Assembly: GCA_026874595.1 (NCBI GenBank)
Contig: CM049308.1
Span: 40,906,527 to 40,970,526, forward strand
Reading direction: 5' to 3'
Source of the DNA: Sipunculus nudus
Taxonomy: Eukaryota > Annelida > Sipuncula > Golfingiida > Sipunculidae
DNA: 64,000 nucleotides
The notes under the pieces were generated by a model, which was given only the letters and a program-made list of their open reading frames with translations, was not told the DNA's origin and did not search any database. The position numbers and the translations under genes are program-made. Below are positions 22,601 to 34,768 of the stretch, one piece after another. Positions within the stretch are counted from its first letter, which is position 1. Every line of letters starts with the position of its first letter.

Positions 22601-24625
22601 AACCTAGACACGTCGCCTGGTTATCTTTTTTTCTATTTACAAGACAGCTGACGCGTTCATAAACTTAGACGCGTCGCCTGGTTATCTTTTTCTGTTTACA
22701 AGACAGCTGACGCTTTGACAAACCTAGACGCTGCCTGGTTATCTTTTTCTATTTACAAGACAACTGACGCGTTGACAAACCTAGACGCGTCGCCTGGTTA
22801 TCTTTATCTATTTACAAGACAGCTGTGGCGTTGACAAACCTAGACGCGTCGCCTGGTTATCTGGTTATCTTTTTCTATTTACAAGACAGCTGACGCGTTG
22901 ATAAACCTAGACGCGCCGCTTGGTTATCTTTTTCTATTTATAAGACAGCTGACGCGTTGACAAACGTAGACGCGTCGCCTGGTTATCTTTTTCTAGTTAA
23001 AAGACAGCTGACGCGTTGACAAACCTAGACGCGTCGCCTGGTTATCTTTTTCTATTTACAAGACAGCTGACGCGTTGACAAACCTAGACGCGTCGCCTGG
23101 TTATCTTTTTTTATTTACAAGACAGCTGACACGTTGACAAACCTAGACGTGTCGCCTGGTTATCTTTTTCTATTTACAAGACAACTGACGTGATGACAAA
23201 CCTAGACGCGTCGCCTGGTTATCTTTTTCTATTTACAAGACGGCTGACGCGTTGACAAACCTAGACGCGTGGCCTAGTTATCTTTTTCTATTTACAAGAC
23301 AGCTGACGCGTTGACAAACCTAGACGCGTCGCCTGGTTATCTTTTTCTATTTACAAGACGGCTGACGCGTTGACAAACCTAGACGCGTCGCCTGGTTATC
23401 TTTTTCTATTTACAAGACAGCTGACGCGTTGATAAACTTTGACACGTCGCCTGGTTATCTTTGTACTGTTTACTTGAACAGACACATCGGCTGTTTATCT
23501 TTGAACTGTTTACAAGGCAGCTGGTGTTTTATAAACATAGACAACTAGCCTGTACTATCTCTGTAGTGTTTACAAGATAGACGACGTATAAACAAACTTA
23601 GACACGTCACCTGTTTATTTTTTTTTCTATTTACAAAACAGCTGGTGCGTGGCCAAACCTAGACATGTAGCTGACGTGTGGTAAAAACCTGAGACACGTC
23701 GCCCGTTTATCTTTGTTCCATTTACAATACAGCTGATTTGTGGATAAACCTAGACCCGTAGCCTGTTTATCATTGTACTGTTTACAAGACAGCAGACGTG
23801 TTATAAACATTGACAAGTAGCCTGTTTATCTCCATACTTTACATGATAGGTGTGCTGAGAAACCTAGACACGTCGCCTGGTTATCTTTTTTTTCTATTTA
23901 CAAGACAGCTGACGCGTTAATAAACTTAGACGCGTCGCCTGGTTATCTTTGTTCTATTTACAAGACAGCTGACGCGTTGACAAACCTAGACGCGTCGCCT
24001 GGTTATCTTTTTCTATTTACAAGACAGCTGAGGCGTTGACAAACATAGACGCGTCGCCTGGATATCTTTTTCTATTTACAAGACAGCTGACGCGTTGACA
24101 AACCTAGACGCGTCGCCTGGTTACCTTTTTCTATTTACAAGACAGCTGACGTGTTGGTAAACTTAGACACGTCCCCTGGTTATCTTTTTCTATTTACAAG
24201 ACAGCTGACGTGTTGATAAAGTTAGACACGTCCCCTGGTTATTTTTTTCTATTTACAAGACAGCTGAAGTGTTGATAAACTTAGACACGTCGCATCTTTA
24301 TCTTTGTTTTGTTTTCAAGACTGCTGACGTGTTGACAAACCTAGACACGTCGCGTTTTTATCCTTGTTTTGTTTAAAGACCACTGATGTGTTGACAAACC
24401 TAGACACGTTGCCTGTTTATCTTTGTTCTGTTTACCAGACCGCTGACGTGTGGACAAACCTACCACGTCGCATCTCTATCTTTGTTCTGTTTAACAGACC
24501 GCTGACGTGTTGATAAACCTAGACACGCCGCCTGTTTATCTTTGTTCTGTTTAATAGACCGCTGACGGGTTGATAATCTTAGACACGTCGCCTGTCTATA
24601 TTAATTCTGTTTATGTTAAATAAAC
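19700..24625 (+). repeat. 59-bp satellite with higher-order repeat, about 4.9 kb
   Basis: Monomers of about 59 bp read TTTACAAGACAGCTGACGCG, TTGACAAACCTAGACGCGTC and GCCTGGTTATCTTTTTCTA. The edges (19.7-20.2 and 24.2-24.6 kb) are more diverged. A higher-order unit recurs: CGACGTATAAACAAAC is at 21101, 22322 and 23582, so successive units are 1221 and 1260 bp; the last two are nearly identical. Many monomers carry ACGCGT (MluI) sites and are CpG-rich. The array stops about 20-40 bp from the stop codon of the minus-strand gene that follows. Short frames inside it are repeat by-products. Confidence 0.9.
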
Positions 24626-24644
24626 CAGTCCTTGAAGCCATATC

Positions 24645-27507
24645 CTACTGCAGGGCGCATTTTCGGAAACGCCTTCGCGAGCGCCCAGCAGGTGGCGCTC
24701 CGAGTGGAGGCTGAGGCACCATCGGTAAATGCTTTCCTACTTCACATTGAGTAAAGGGTGGAGAACGGCTTGGTGAGAACCCCTGAGATGAAACCCTTGA
24801 ATTTGATATCACTGTTTCAGTGATGAGCTGGGCATCTGATGAATTATCCTGAGAGGGAGGACAGCTGCCTCCACCTACAGCAGGAAGAACTGTATACTTT
24901 TTCGGAAAATCGGATATAACCGGTATTGCAGACTCTGTTGTTAGTGTAATATCAGGAGACATGGCACGCAACATTTCAATACCTATCTTTGGAGGTGTTC
25001 GATCGATAGAGGTTTTAGCTGCAGTCACTGATATATCATTAGGCTTTGCCCGTAGGATTTCTGCCGGTTTAGAACAGAAAGTAATTGTTTTACTCATATC
25101 AGATGACTGTGGGAATTTTGTTGTTGCAGGTGAGCTTTTGGGGTCTCTAAATACTTTCGGTAAGTCCGGCAATGCCGGTTGATCTTTCACGCGTCGACGG
25201 AGTTTGTCTGTTGATGCAGCCTTGGGCTGTGGAAGTGCTGGTAGATACGGTAACACTGGAGTATCATTCTCAACAACGGTCTCCTTTGGTTGGTTTGTTT
25301 CGTTATTACCTACTAATTGAATATTGTTTATACATGGCAGTTCAATCCGCTTGACAACTTGCTCAACAGAGCAGGGGCCACGGTTTTTGCTATCATCGGC
25401 TACAGGGCTGGGGTTAGGAGATGTGGATGTACCTAGACAGGTCGCCTTAACATCTTGATAATTTTGTTGTGGTAAATGATGTGTAGATAGCCTTTTTGGC
25501 TTTTTGTCTTGGTTCCATTCTGAAGGGACCTGTGCTTTGCAAACCTTTGGTTCTGATACGGCTTTGAGCCGAGAATTTCTACTTCTATCTGCAATAGGTT
25601 TTGTTACAGATATATTAGACAAACAGCCACTATATCGAGGAATTTTAGACCTACGCCTTGACATGAGAGTGGGACTGTCTGAGGCGGAACCAGTCTTACA
25701 GCTGGTTTGTCTTTGTGGCTGATGATGGGTGGATGAGACTTTTGAACTTGTCTCCCTTTTATTTCTGCTTGGTCCAGGGGACCGCTGATCGACGGAGGAT
25801 ATTTTTTTACCGGTCGCCAGTTGATCTTTTATCAGCTTATTTGATGGCTTATGTTTTGCTGAAGGGCTTTTTGAACAGGTGCCCTGTCTGCTTTGCCTCT
25901 GTATGCTGGGGAATTGTGTTTTGGATTGTACTTTTGGCTGGTTGTCAGGCTTTAAAGAAGCCTTTAACACCAAGCCATTTGACGCAGACCTCGCTACGGA
26001 GTGAGCCGAAACATGAGACTTTCGGCTATTTTTGACGGCCTGTCTCTTTGTAAAATTGTCACGTTGGTGTCTTGTCGTGTTAGATTTTGGGTTGATGCGC
26101 CCAGCCGACTGTGTGGAGCCGGAGACCTTCGAGTTATCATTTCGGAACGAATCCACGCGGCTCCCAACAGCAGTTCCCTTGGCATGTTTGGGGCTTTTTG
26201 TTTTACCTGCAGTTTGTTTGTGACTTTTCGGAGGTGCTGGGGTATCGTCAAAATCCGTTGGCCTGGCTATAGGCCACGGGTCCATCAGTTTATAAAATCT
26301 GTAGGGCACTCTACGGGGTCTATATATTGCTGACTGGGATACGTTATTCTTGAGCACACCATCGGGCACCCGTACCCAGGGCAATTTGGACAAAAGTAAG
26401 ATCTTACGGAGCCCCATAGGTTTTTCATAATCTGTCCCGTGGCTAATTTTAAAAGATATGGGACTTCCTGTCATTTTGTGACGAGCACCGTCCGCTAAAG
26501 GCGAAGTCAAACATGGGATCAGCTCCGGTTCCTGGCAATTAAAATTGTCATTATCATCAAAATAACCATGGTAACTCGTCATCACTCCAGGATCATCTTC
26601 AAAGCAGGGTCTGTCAAGAGACAATATGCCCGGCTCTGGAGCGCCACATGATCCCTGGGTTCTAGTTGAGTTTATAACCTGGCGAGATTGATCGTATGAT
26701 TCGGGCAACGAGTTTTCGGGTAAAACATCGCGTGAATTTAACGAAGTCCAGTCAATATCAAAACGCGGTCGAACAGGAAAAGCGGACGCAGACTGGCCTG
26801 TCTCGACGTTATGAAAGTTGGCTTCGTTGACTGGATTTCGGTTATTCGGGGCCTCCCCGGAAGCGAGCTGGGGATCGCATGATTCGGGCATCGGGTTTAC
26901 AGGTGAAACAACGCGTGAATCTAAGGAAGACCAATCAATATCGAAACGTTCAAAACGCGGACGAACAGGAAAAGCGGAAGCAGACTGGCCTGTCTCGATG
27001 TTATGAAAGTTGGCTTCGTTGACTTGATTTCGGTTATTCCGTGCCTCCCGAGAAGCGAGTTGGGGATCGTATGATTCGGGCATCGGGTTTTCAGGTGAAA
27101 CAACGCGTGAATCTATGGAAGACCAATCAATATCGAAACGTTCAAAACGCGGACGAACAGGAAAAGCGGAAGCAGACTGGCCTGTCTCGATGTTATGAAA
27201 GTTGGCTTCGTTGACTTGATTTCGGTTATTCCGTGCCTCCCCAGAAGCGAGTTTGGGATCGTATGAGTCCGGCAACGAGTTTTCGGATGAAAGGTCGCGT
27301 GAATTCAACGAAAACCAATCAACATCGAAACGTTCAAAACGCGAACGATTTGGAAAATCAGACTGGCCTGTCTCCATGTCATTTTCATTGATTCCGTAGC
27401 CGTCATTTGGAACACACGGTGCCTCTCCCGACGCGAGCTGATGGTCGGCAGGTACTCGTGGCGTCACTCTGGCCGGCGGTAAATCGTCGTTCCAAGGTAT
27501 GGTGAAT
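24645..27507 (-). CDS. Large exon of an unrecognised disordered protein with N-terminal 64-residue repeats
   Basis: A frame of more than 2.8 kb ends at TAG 24645-24647. It opens at 27536, but no ATG lies upstream of codon 31; the numbering here begins at GTG 27465-27467 and the first in-frame Met is METGQSDF (ATG 27375-27377). A plausible acceptor (TTCAACAG on the minus strand, exon starting about 27507) suggests this is a downstream, terminal exon. Four copies of a 62-64 residue unit begin at residues 11, 73, 137 and 201 (LASGEA...NFHNIETGQSASAFP...RFDIDWSSLDSR...ESYDP). The middle has a less simple segment (about 320-390, GLRKILLLSKLPWVRVPDG). The rest is Ser/Pro/Lys-rich and likely disordered, ending in the basic RSRRRFRKCALQ. 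I see no known domain, signal peptide or membrane segment. A possible ATTAAA lies at 24550-24555 on the minus strand, inside the satellite. Real coding status is likely; function is unknown. Confidence 0.7.
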
Positions 27508-27539
27508 CTGTTGAATGATATAGAGCGTAAAGATATCTA

Positions 27540-28363
27540 ATATTTTCAACGCTATGAAAGGCAGACATCTTAAAAGAATTACTCTAAAAGTTGTAAATAC
27601 AATATTTCTCTTTTTCTAAAGGAATGCGAAGGCTAATTATTTAATTAATATTTAACTAATACAGAATAAGTGAACAATTTTAAATGAAAACCGACAAATA
27701 AATATAGACCATAACATTTAATGGGTTCCATTACATATAAATATACAGAAATGAAAAAAATTTATATATATCCTTTGAAACATCTGGAAGAGTTAATTGG
27801 ATGAATAAATTGGTGGCTCAGAGGAAACTTACGATATTGCCTTCTGTGGAGCAGCAAGGGGCTCATTTGAAGTCGGGTGATCCTCGGGCATTGCGTTGTT
27901 CTTTTTCTCAATCTAAATTAATTAAATATAAACATGCTTTTTTATTTATCCGCCCCTTTGGTAATGGGTATACATTTTTTTCACAATTAATCCCAACTTA
28001 ACAACTCTGACAGACAGCAAACTCATACACCCTCTTGGTCTTATATGTATAACATATAGAATGACCATGAGACGGCGTTGAAAACTGTATGAGAACAGTA
28101 CAAGGTTAACCTGACTCATTTCTCAGAATTTTACGTAGGTACAAAGCTAATTTTATTATATTATATTATATTATATTATATTATATTATGTCATGGCATG
28201 TCATGTCATGTCATGATATGATATGATATGATATGTTACACAAACATATATAACATATATACTCACAGTTCATGGTTAACCTGGCTCATTTTTTCTCAGA
28301 ACTTTATTTAAGTACAAAGGTAATTATATAATGTTATGTTATGTTATGTTATGCTTCACACAT

Positions 28364-28398
<35 letters not shown>

Positions 28399-28480
28399 CT
28401 GTACAAGTTTATACTCTCTGATTTCTCATAATTTTATTTAAGTATCAAACTAATTATTTTATATTATATTTCCTGTTCAT
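27540..28480. other. AT-rich gap with penta- and dinucleotide microsatellites
   Basis: No gene seen. Simple repeats include (TTATA)n at about 28150-28187, (TCATG)n and (ATATG)n at about 28190-28235, (TTATG)n near 28333-28353, and (CA)n(TA)n near 28363-28398. Similar pentanucleotide and TA arrays continue at 28640-28747. If the large minus-strand exon has a 5' exon near 31.7 kb, this lies in its intron. Confidence 0.6.
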
Positions 28481-28640
28481 CATTTTTACATGCTTATTTT
28501 TACATGCATAGTCAAATACGTTCTGTGTTATTTTTATGTATTATTTTTATGTATTTATTTATTTATTTTTATGTAATGAATTGCAAGTCAAGAACAAATT
28601 TCTGGAACTGAAGGCTAATAAATGTTATCTTATCTAAGTA
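28480..28640 (+). mobile_element. Retroposon 3' end, copy 1
   Basis: The segment ends TGTAATGAATTGCAAGTCAA then GAACAAATTTCTGGAACTGA, AGGCTAATAAATGTTATC and TTATC-like repeats. It is shared with 30950-31140. Such 3' ends with short tandem tails are typical of 5'-truncated non-LTR elements. No coding part remains. Confidence 0.55.
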
Positions 28641-28707
28641 TATTATTTATATTATATTATATTATATTATACTATATTATATTAAATCATATCATATCAT
28701 ATATATG

Positions 28708-28749
<42 letters not shown>

Positions 28750-28987
28750 AGACATACAAATATAAATGTATATATATATTATTACACACACATAACCTGG
28801 CTCATAATTTGGTACAAATCTTATTATATTATTATGTTATATACTTATTACATGTATTTAAAATTATGAGTATTTGTGTTTATATACGACAGATGTTTTA
28901 TAACTAAGTAGAGCAATTTTCGTGATGACTGTGAGATGGATGCCCAGTTTATGTTAAATATTTGGAAATATACTGTCTGAATTTTTT

Positions 28988-30165
28988 ATGCCCCCGCCAC
29001 AAAGTGGCCGGGGCATATAGTTTTACCCATGTCCGTCATTCCGTCCTTCCGTCATTCCGAAATCAAACACTTGTACCGACCTTTTTTTCGCAATGCCTGC
29101 AGATATTGGCCTGATTTTTGGTGTGTGGGCAGATATAGACCAGTTACAGATCGAGTTCGCGTTTCGTCCCGGTTGACCGACATTGACCGTTTTACGGCTC
29201 CTAAACTTAGAAAATTTCATGAAAAATAGAAATTTCATGACAAATACACATGTACAGACTTTTTTTCGCAATGCCTGCAGATATTGGCCTGATTTTGGTG
29301 TGTGGGCAGATATAGACCAGTTACAGATCGAGTTCGCGTTTCGTCCCGGTTGACCTACTTTTGACCGTTTTACGGCTCCTAAACTTAGAAAATTTCATGA
29401 AAAATAGAAATTTTCATGACAAATACACATGTACGGACTTTTTTTCGCAATGCCTGCAGATATTGGCCTGATTTTTGGTGTGTTGGCAGATATTGACCAG
29501 TTACAGATCGAGTTTGCGTTTTGTCCTAGTTGACCTACTTTTGACCATTTGACGGTGCTCTAACATAGAAAATTTCATGAAAAAGTGCACATGTATGGAC
29601 TTTTTATCGCAGTGCCTGCAGATACGGGCCTGATTTTTGGTGTGTAGGCAGATATTGACCAGTTACAGATCGAGTTCTTGTTTTGTCCCAGTTGATCTAC
29701 TTTTGACCATTTGACTGCTCCTGAACATAGAAAGTTTCATGAAAAATAGAAATTTTCATAACAAATGAATATGTACTGACTTTTTTTCCTCAATGCCTGC
29801 AGATACCACCCTGATTTTTTATGTGTGGGCAGATAATGACAGTTACAGATCGAGTTCGCGTTTCGTCCTGGTTGACCTACATTTCATTGTTTTACGGCTC
29901 CTAAACATAGAAAATTCATGAAAGACAGAAATTTTTTATGGAAAATGCACTTGTATGGACTTTTTTTCACAATGCCTGCATATACTGGCATGATTTTTGG
30001 TGTGTTGCTTGATAATGACCCGTTACAGATCGAGTTTGCATTTTGCCCTTGTTGACCTACTTTTGACCATACGACACCTCCTGAACTTAAAAAATTTTTC
30101 AAAATTTTACAAATGTTTCTAATTTGCCCCAGGCGGGGGCATTCGTGTCGTTCCGACACATCTAG
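28988..30165 (+). mobile_element. Helentron/Helitron-like non-autonomous element with six 179-bp cores
   Basis: ATGCCCCCGCC (28988-28998) near the left end is inverted as GGCGGGGGCAT (30132-30142) near the right. The right end then has a hairpin GTGTCG-TTC-CGACAC (30145-30159) and CTAG (30162-30165) followed by T, as in Helitron 3' ends. The left end also has a GC hairpin and GTCC/GTCATTCC microsatellite. Six core units marked by CCTGCAGATA(T)TGGCCTGAT start near 29097, 29275, 29454, 29616, 29797 and 29976 (mostly 178-181 bp apart). No Rep/helicase is encoded. Confidence 0.7.
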
Positions 30166-30949
30166 TTTTAACTATTTTACGATTGATAAGTATGAACTTT
30201 TTTCATAATTAAAATTTATGATCAATGCAGGAGAAACGACAAATAGAAATGACCGTGTATTGTGTGTACATTTGTATTTTACATGGTGACATTGTTACTT
30301 GCTTATTTGTAGAGAGAAATAAAATATCTGAATACTAAAAACATGGGTGGGTGGACGCTAATAAGTGACAATCCGTTATTGTGCATCAAAGCTTAGATTG
30401 AGAATAATCATTGTCTATTTAAAGATTTTCTTGTGTATGAATGCTATATAGTGCTATGAACAGAACTTGACTTTATACATGACTATTTAACATTGTTTTA
30501 TAACACATATTGCTTAACACGGTGCGTTTATTCACTGTAAACGAAAAAGCATAGAATACAGTACATTTCAGAGACTATCTTAATTGATTATCTACATTTC
30601 ACATATATTTCTTAGCTATAAAACGTCCAACGTATGAATTCACGAAGTTCCAAAAATCATCTAAATACAAGTTGCAATTTCCCCACTAGTGACCTTGCTG
30701 ACCTATACTATGACGTCACGTTACTGTCGCCATGGCACCATTTACACCTGGGTCACACAGTTCAGTTTGGTTTATAAAACTAAGTTTTATATGACAACAT
30801 AATATATTTTCACTGAAACCATGAATTTATATTTAGCTGACATTACCTGCACTCACACACGCAAAATAAAAGGATTAAGGAGTAGGATTAAAGCTTCTTC
30901 TAATCCATTTTGAAACTGGAATATTAGGCCTATATATATATATATATAT
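30166..30949. other. No gene seen
   Basis: AT-rich unique sequence. No exon, repeat or RNA gene was recognised. Confidence 0.4.
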
Positions 30950-31158
30950 GCTTAATTTTACATGCATAGTCAATATGTTATGTGTGATTTTTATGTATTT
31001 ATTGTATTATTTTTATGTATTTATCTATCTATTTACTTATTTATTTTTTATGTAATGAATTGCAAGTCAACAACAAATTCCTGGAACTGAAGGCTAATAA
31101 ATGTTATCTTATCTTATTATCTTATCTTATATATATATATATAACTAACCCCCCTCCC

Positions 31159-31209
<51 letters not shown>
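30950..31209 (+). mobile_element. Retroposon 3' end, copy 2, with (TTATC)n and (CT)n tail
   Basis: Matches 28480-28640 (TACATGCATAGTCAA, TAATGAATTGCAAGTCAA, CCTGGAACTGAAGGCTAATA, AATGTTATC). It is followed by TTATC repeats, a short TA run, and a CT dinucleotide tract at about 31162-31209. Confidence 0.55.
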
Positions 31210-31211
<2 letters not shown>

Positions 31212-31689
31212 GGTATATATATTTTTTTTCGGAAGTAACAGTAAAGTAAAAGATCCACATACGCAACTTATATATAAATGTTAATTTAGTCCAATATTGC
31301 CAGTGTTTTTAACTGTTTTGAAATTTTTTTGGCAATCTAGTTATAGGTAATAAATATATTATTGCTTCAAAGAAGGAACTGCTTCAAAGACAAACGGCAT
31401 AAAGCTCTAATCTCATAGCAAATCATATATTTGTAACGGGGGTTTGTCTCTATACCTATATATAGTCAATACCGTAACCTTTTCTTGATAATTATAATAT
31501 ATCTTTCACTTTCAGTAGGTTTATAAAACATCGGTCCTGGCAAAAATCTGATATCCAAAATATCTAAAGGACCGATGAAACTTTAACGATGATTTTTTTT
31601 TTAACAAAAAAACGCATTCATTTGGGAAATAATTTAGACAGAATTAGGGTATAACTGTTGTTTATAATGTGGATAGTCAATATGAAAAA

Positions 31690-31860
31690 GGTATACTTAC
31701 ATCACTAGGTGAGAGCGAGCAGAATCTTGAAACTTGCAAGCGGTCTGTCAAACGATGCTGACACACGAGCCGTTAGCTTCAAAATGACGTCCGGTGGAAA
31801 CAGTGATGTGACGTCACGAAAAACCATGACATTCGAACACCATAACTGTCACGCCATTTT
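31690..31860 (-). promoter_or_regulatory. Candidate promoter and non-coding first exon on the minus strand
   Basis: A perfect CRE-type palindrome TGACGTCA (31807-31814) and a second TGACGTC lie in a CpG-bearing patch of an AT-rich region. Reading on the minus strand, about 100 bp further on comes CTAGTGAT followed by a near-consensus splice donor GTAAGTAT (about 31692). The exon would lack an ATG. It could be the 5' exon of the large minus-strand protein exon ending at 27507, but the connection is untested inference. Confidence 0.3.
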
Positions 31861-33149
31861 TGGCCTTACACAACGTTTAAAAAAAAGGTGGTACGTTTTA
31901 AAGTATTTCTCCCATTCTTTCTAATAATTCCTTAGCTGTTGGATTTTAATAAACAGATATGTCCAGTGCGAACGTAAGGTATGACGTTAGGTAATCATTT
32001 CAACTGTGAAACCATGCTGCAGCGACTGATGCGGTTTCTGAAAGGCGATATCTGGTGGCGAATTGGATCAGTACGTTGAAATACGTTTACTTTGCCTGTT
32101 CCAACCACCTGAAAGGGTTAAAATTATACCATTTCCCTTTGCCTTAAAAAAAAAGGGTGAGGGGCAACGTCAGACAGGTTGGTACATTACTGGAAAAGCG
32201 TATCTAGTGTGGAGATCGCACAGACACTGTTGCGTGCGCCACCTAGCGGTAATAAGGTAAGTGAGAAGTATAACCAGGAGGAGAAGGGCGTATCATTTCA
32301 GTCCGGATATAAATAACAATAACGTGTACATCTTTTCAGATTATTCTTTTCCATAAAAGTATGAAGAAAGCTCATAAAGCTGAATAGTTTATTGGCCTAC
32401 CTGCTGTGATACTTTGTATAATATATTTTCAAAATACCTGCAGCTTTTTTATGTCCGTTTGATTTTGATCTAATTTCCAAGGATTGTGCCTTGCCTGTTA
32501 ATACTTTATTAGTAATAATATTTCGGTTTGTTAATTCTCATTAGTTTTTAAAGTGTGGAGCTAGAAACCAGTGTCATTCTAAATTCACCCGAGTATCGAG
32601 TTTTGCAGTTTTAATGAGGTTGGATAATAAATTTGATCAAGTAAGCCACGGATGTATTGAGCCTATGACGGCTTTACAAAAAAGAAACATTCGATGGCTT
32701 AATAAATTATTAAGGCATTAATGCTCCGCTTACTCAAGTGTCTAAAGTTTATAAATAATTAAATTCGTTCTTTCAGGGAGTTTTGGGTTTTTCGACTAAA
32801 TACCACTTTTTTTTTAAGACAGAAGAAAAGGAATTAGTTTTTATCTATATCTAGATGTTATTTTTAGCACATTTTTTCAAATATCAGCCCATGTTTTTTT
32901 CCTGGATATGTTTTTTTTTTCATTTATTCAATGCATCAAAATCAAATTGACCAATCTCAAACAGTTACATGCATGGACACATTTTGGAAGGGGATGTCCT
33001 TGTGCGCCCCGACCCCCCCCCCCCCCCCCCCCAGTTACTTTTCGAACATCGAACAAACGTAGCGTATCATATCACCAAAGCGTAAACAGTCGCATTGTTG
33101 ATAAAAGAATATATTTTTTCCCTTAAAATTAAAGTTCTGATTTGAATAG
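31861..33149. other. No convincing gene; 20-C run
   Basis: AT-rich sequence. A short ATG frame of 21 codons begins at 32014 and a GTAAGTG donor-like site follows at about 32257, but no coherent exon could be built. A 20-C run is at 33013-33032. Confidence 0.4.
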
Positions 33150-33340
33150 GGACCTAGACAGTCGGGAGGGGGGGGGGGGGGGGCATGGTCGGCTCTCTCC
33201 GCTGGCGACCCGTGTTTGATCCCAGGGGTGACATGCTGGCTATGAGAGCCGGTTGTTTTTTCCGGACACTACCAATCGCCACAACTTAAGCCATGAAGAG
33301 TGTTTCGATAAGTTATGATAACTATTAGTAAAATAAATGT
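33150..33340 (+). mobile_element. tRNA-derived SINE, second copy
   Basis: CTCTCCGCTGGCGACCCGTG then TTTGATCCC has the B-box-like GTTTGATCCC. It is followed by GCTATGAGAGCCGGTTG, a shortened TTCCGG block, CCATGAAGAGTGTTTCGATA, AGTTATGATAACTA and an AT-rich tail with AAATAAATG repeats. A G-run (about 33166-33183) interrupts the head. It matches the SINE at 16801-17018 at lower identity. Confidence 0.7.
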
Positions 33341-33589
33341 AAAATAAATATATGTTTAAAATAAATAAAAGTTTGTGCTACTTAAAAACCTAATGTAATG
33401 TGTAGCTGCATCCTCAAGCCAAGGAATGACTCTGAATGACCGATCAAATACGTGTTTTTTAGTATTAGTCATCATTTATATCAAAGAAAAATAAATAGAA
33501 AACGGCAGTCGACAAGCGACTACATATATCCGCCATATCACAGAGGAATGAGTAAAGTAAGGCATTGAATGTTCCTGATATCATACGAC

Positions 33590-34130
33590 ATGACTCAAAA
33601 TTTGTGGCATCAGAGATGCCAATTAATATCCTCACGGTTGTATGTGGCACAACCAGGCTTGTTCACAAGATATCGAAAATCTGTGGACATGTAAAATTTC
33701 AGGCTGATACATTAAAACAATCCTGATAAATGTTTTCTGTGAATACGTGATTGCAGGTGGTGCCACTAGTTTCACGAATGAGAAATCTACCCAAGACGGA
33801 TGAACGTCCAATTTTCCAGGGCGAGACACCAATCCACTACTGAGAAAAAGTACATCAATGTATTCTATAAAAACCGAACGGCAGGTGGCGCCACCTGTCT
33901 GGTTTTACAACACAGCGATCTAAGACGGATAAAAATACAAAATTTCAGGCTCATAGATCCATCCACTCCTGAGATACGAGCGATTTTCACCCAAAGCAGA
34001 CAGAGGGATGGCCGGCACGCGCAAACATTTGGAGATGGCGCAACCAGTCTTGAGTACGAGGTGGAGGCATCGAAGGTCTATGGGCATGCACAATTTCAGG
34101 CAAATACGGCAAACCACAAATGAGAAAAGA
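33590..34130 (-). repeat. Palindrome-centred repeat, reverse orientation
   Basis: Three to four diverged units of about 125-155 bp each pair a GGTGGCGCCACC-like palindrome (33757, perfect 33884-33895, about 34032) with AAATTTCAGGCTCATA/ACATGTAAAATTTCAGGC. They are the reverse orientation of the family at 62575-63140. The 33882-33897 site is a perfect 16-bp palindrome CAGGTGGCGCCACCTG. Confidence 0.65.
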
Positions 34131-34768
34131 GTACCAATGCATTTTATAATAATTGACCCATGGGTCATGACGCTCAGCCGACTGACATGTTGATAATATG
34201 TTTTTGCAGAGACAACAAATTAAGATAGGTGGCATCATTGTTCATGCATATTAGCTTAAGTTCACAAGACCCATCAAGGCCATAAGCACAACAAATTTGA
34301 TGACAATCCAACCAGCTTTTCATGAGCAACCTGGCAATTTGTGTGTATATTGCATTATTTCTGGGTCCTCAAACATACACCAAAACTCTAAGAATATAGG
34401 TCACTGTGACCTAATTTCAGGTTTCTGGGGGAGAACTTTTGAGGAACTCTTAGGATGTCAAGTTAGAAGATTCTGGGCCCCCATGGTTATGATTTGTGTC
34501 CTTCTTTGGTATCAAATTTTCAATAATTCTGGGGGGTACTTCTGAGCCCCATAGCTCGGACAATATGGGTGACAGAGACCTAATTTCAGGGTTTCCAGGA
34601 GACTTTTCATGGGCCTCCCAGCATGTCAAGAAAGAAGATTCTAGGTCTAGTCGTTATGATTTGTGCCCTATTAACAGATGACGGCATCTTTTAAGGTCTC
34701 AAAATAGAAAAAAAAATTAAAAATACAGGTGGCGCCACCAGTCTGCAGAAACTGATGAAACACTCCAT

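Noticed and set aside
22371-23816. Two near-identical 61-codon minus-strand frames
   Set aside because: They are 1260 bp apart and simply reflect the satellite's higher-order repeat.
19700-24625. CRISPR array
   Set aside because: Regular 59-bp repeats without unique spacers, in eukaryotic DNA; it is a satellite with higher-order repeats.
27465-27467. GTG as start of the large minus-strand protein
   Set aside because: GTG is not a normal eukaryotic start; the frame stays open to 27536 and an acceptor is plausible, so an upstream exon is more likely.
31015-31284. 89-codon frame with Leu-Ser run
   Set aside because: Reads retroposon tail and the CT microsatellite.
32014-32260. Short plus-strand exon with donor GTAAGTG
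   Set aside because: The ATG frame at 32014 stops after 21 codons and no frame connects cleanly to the donor.
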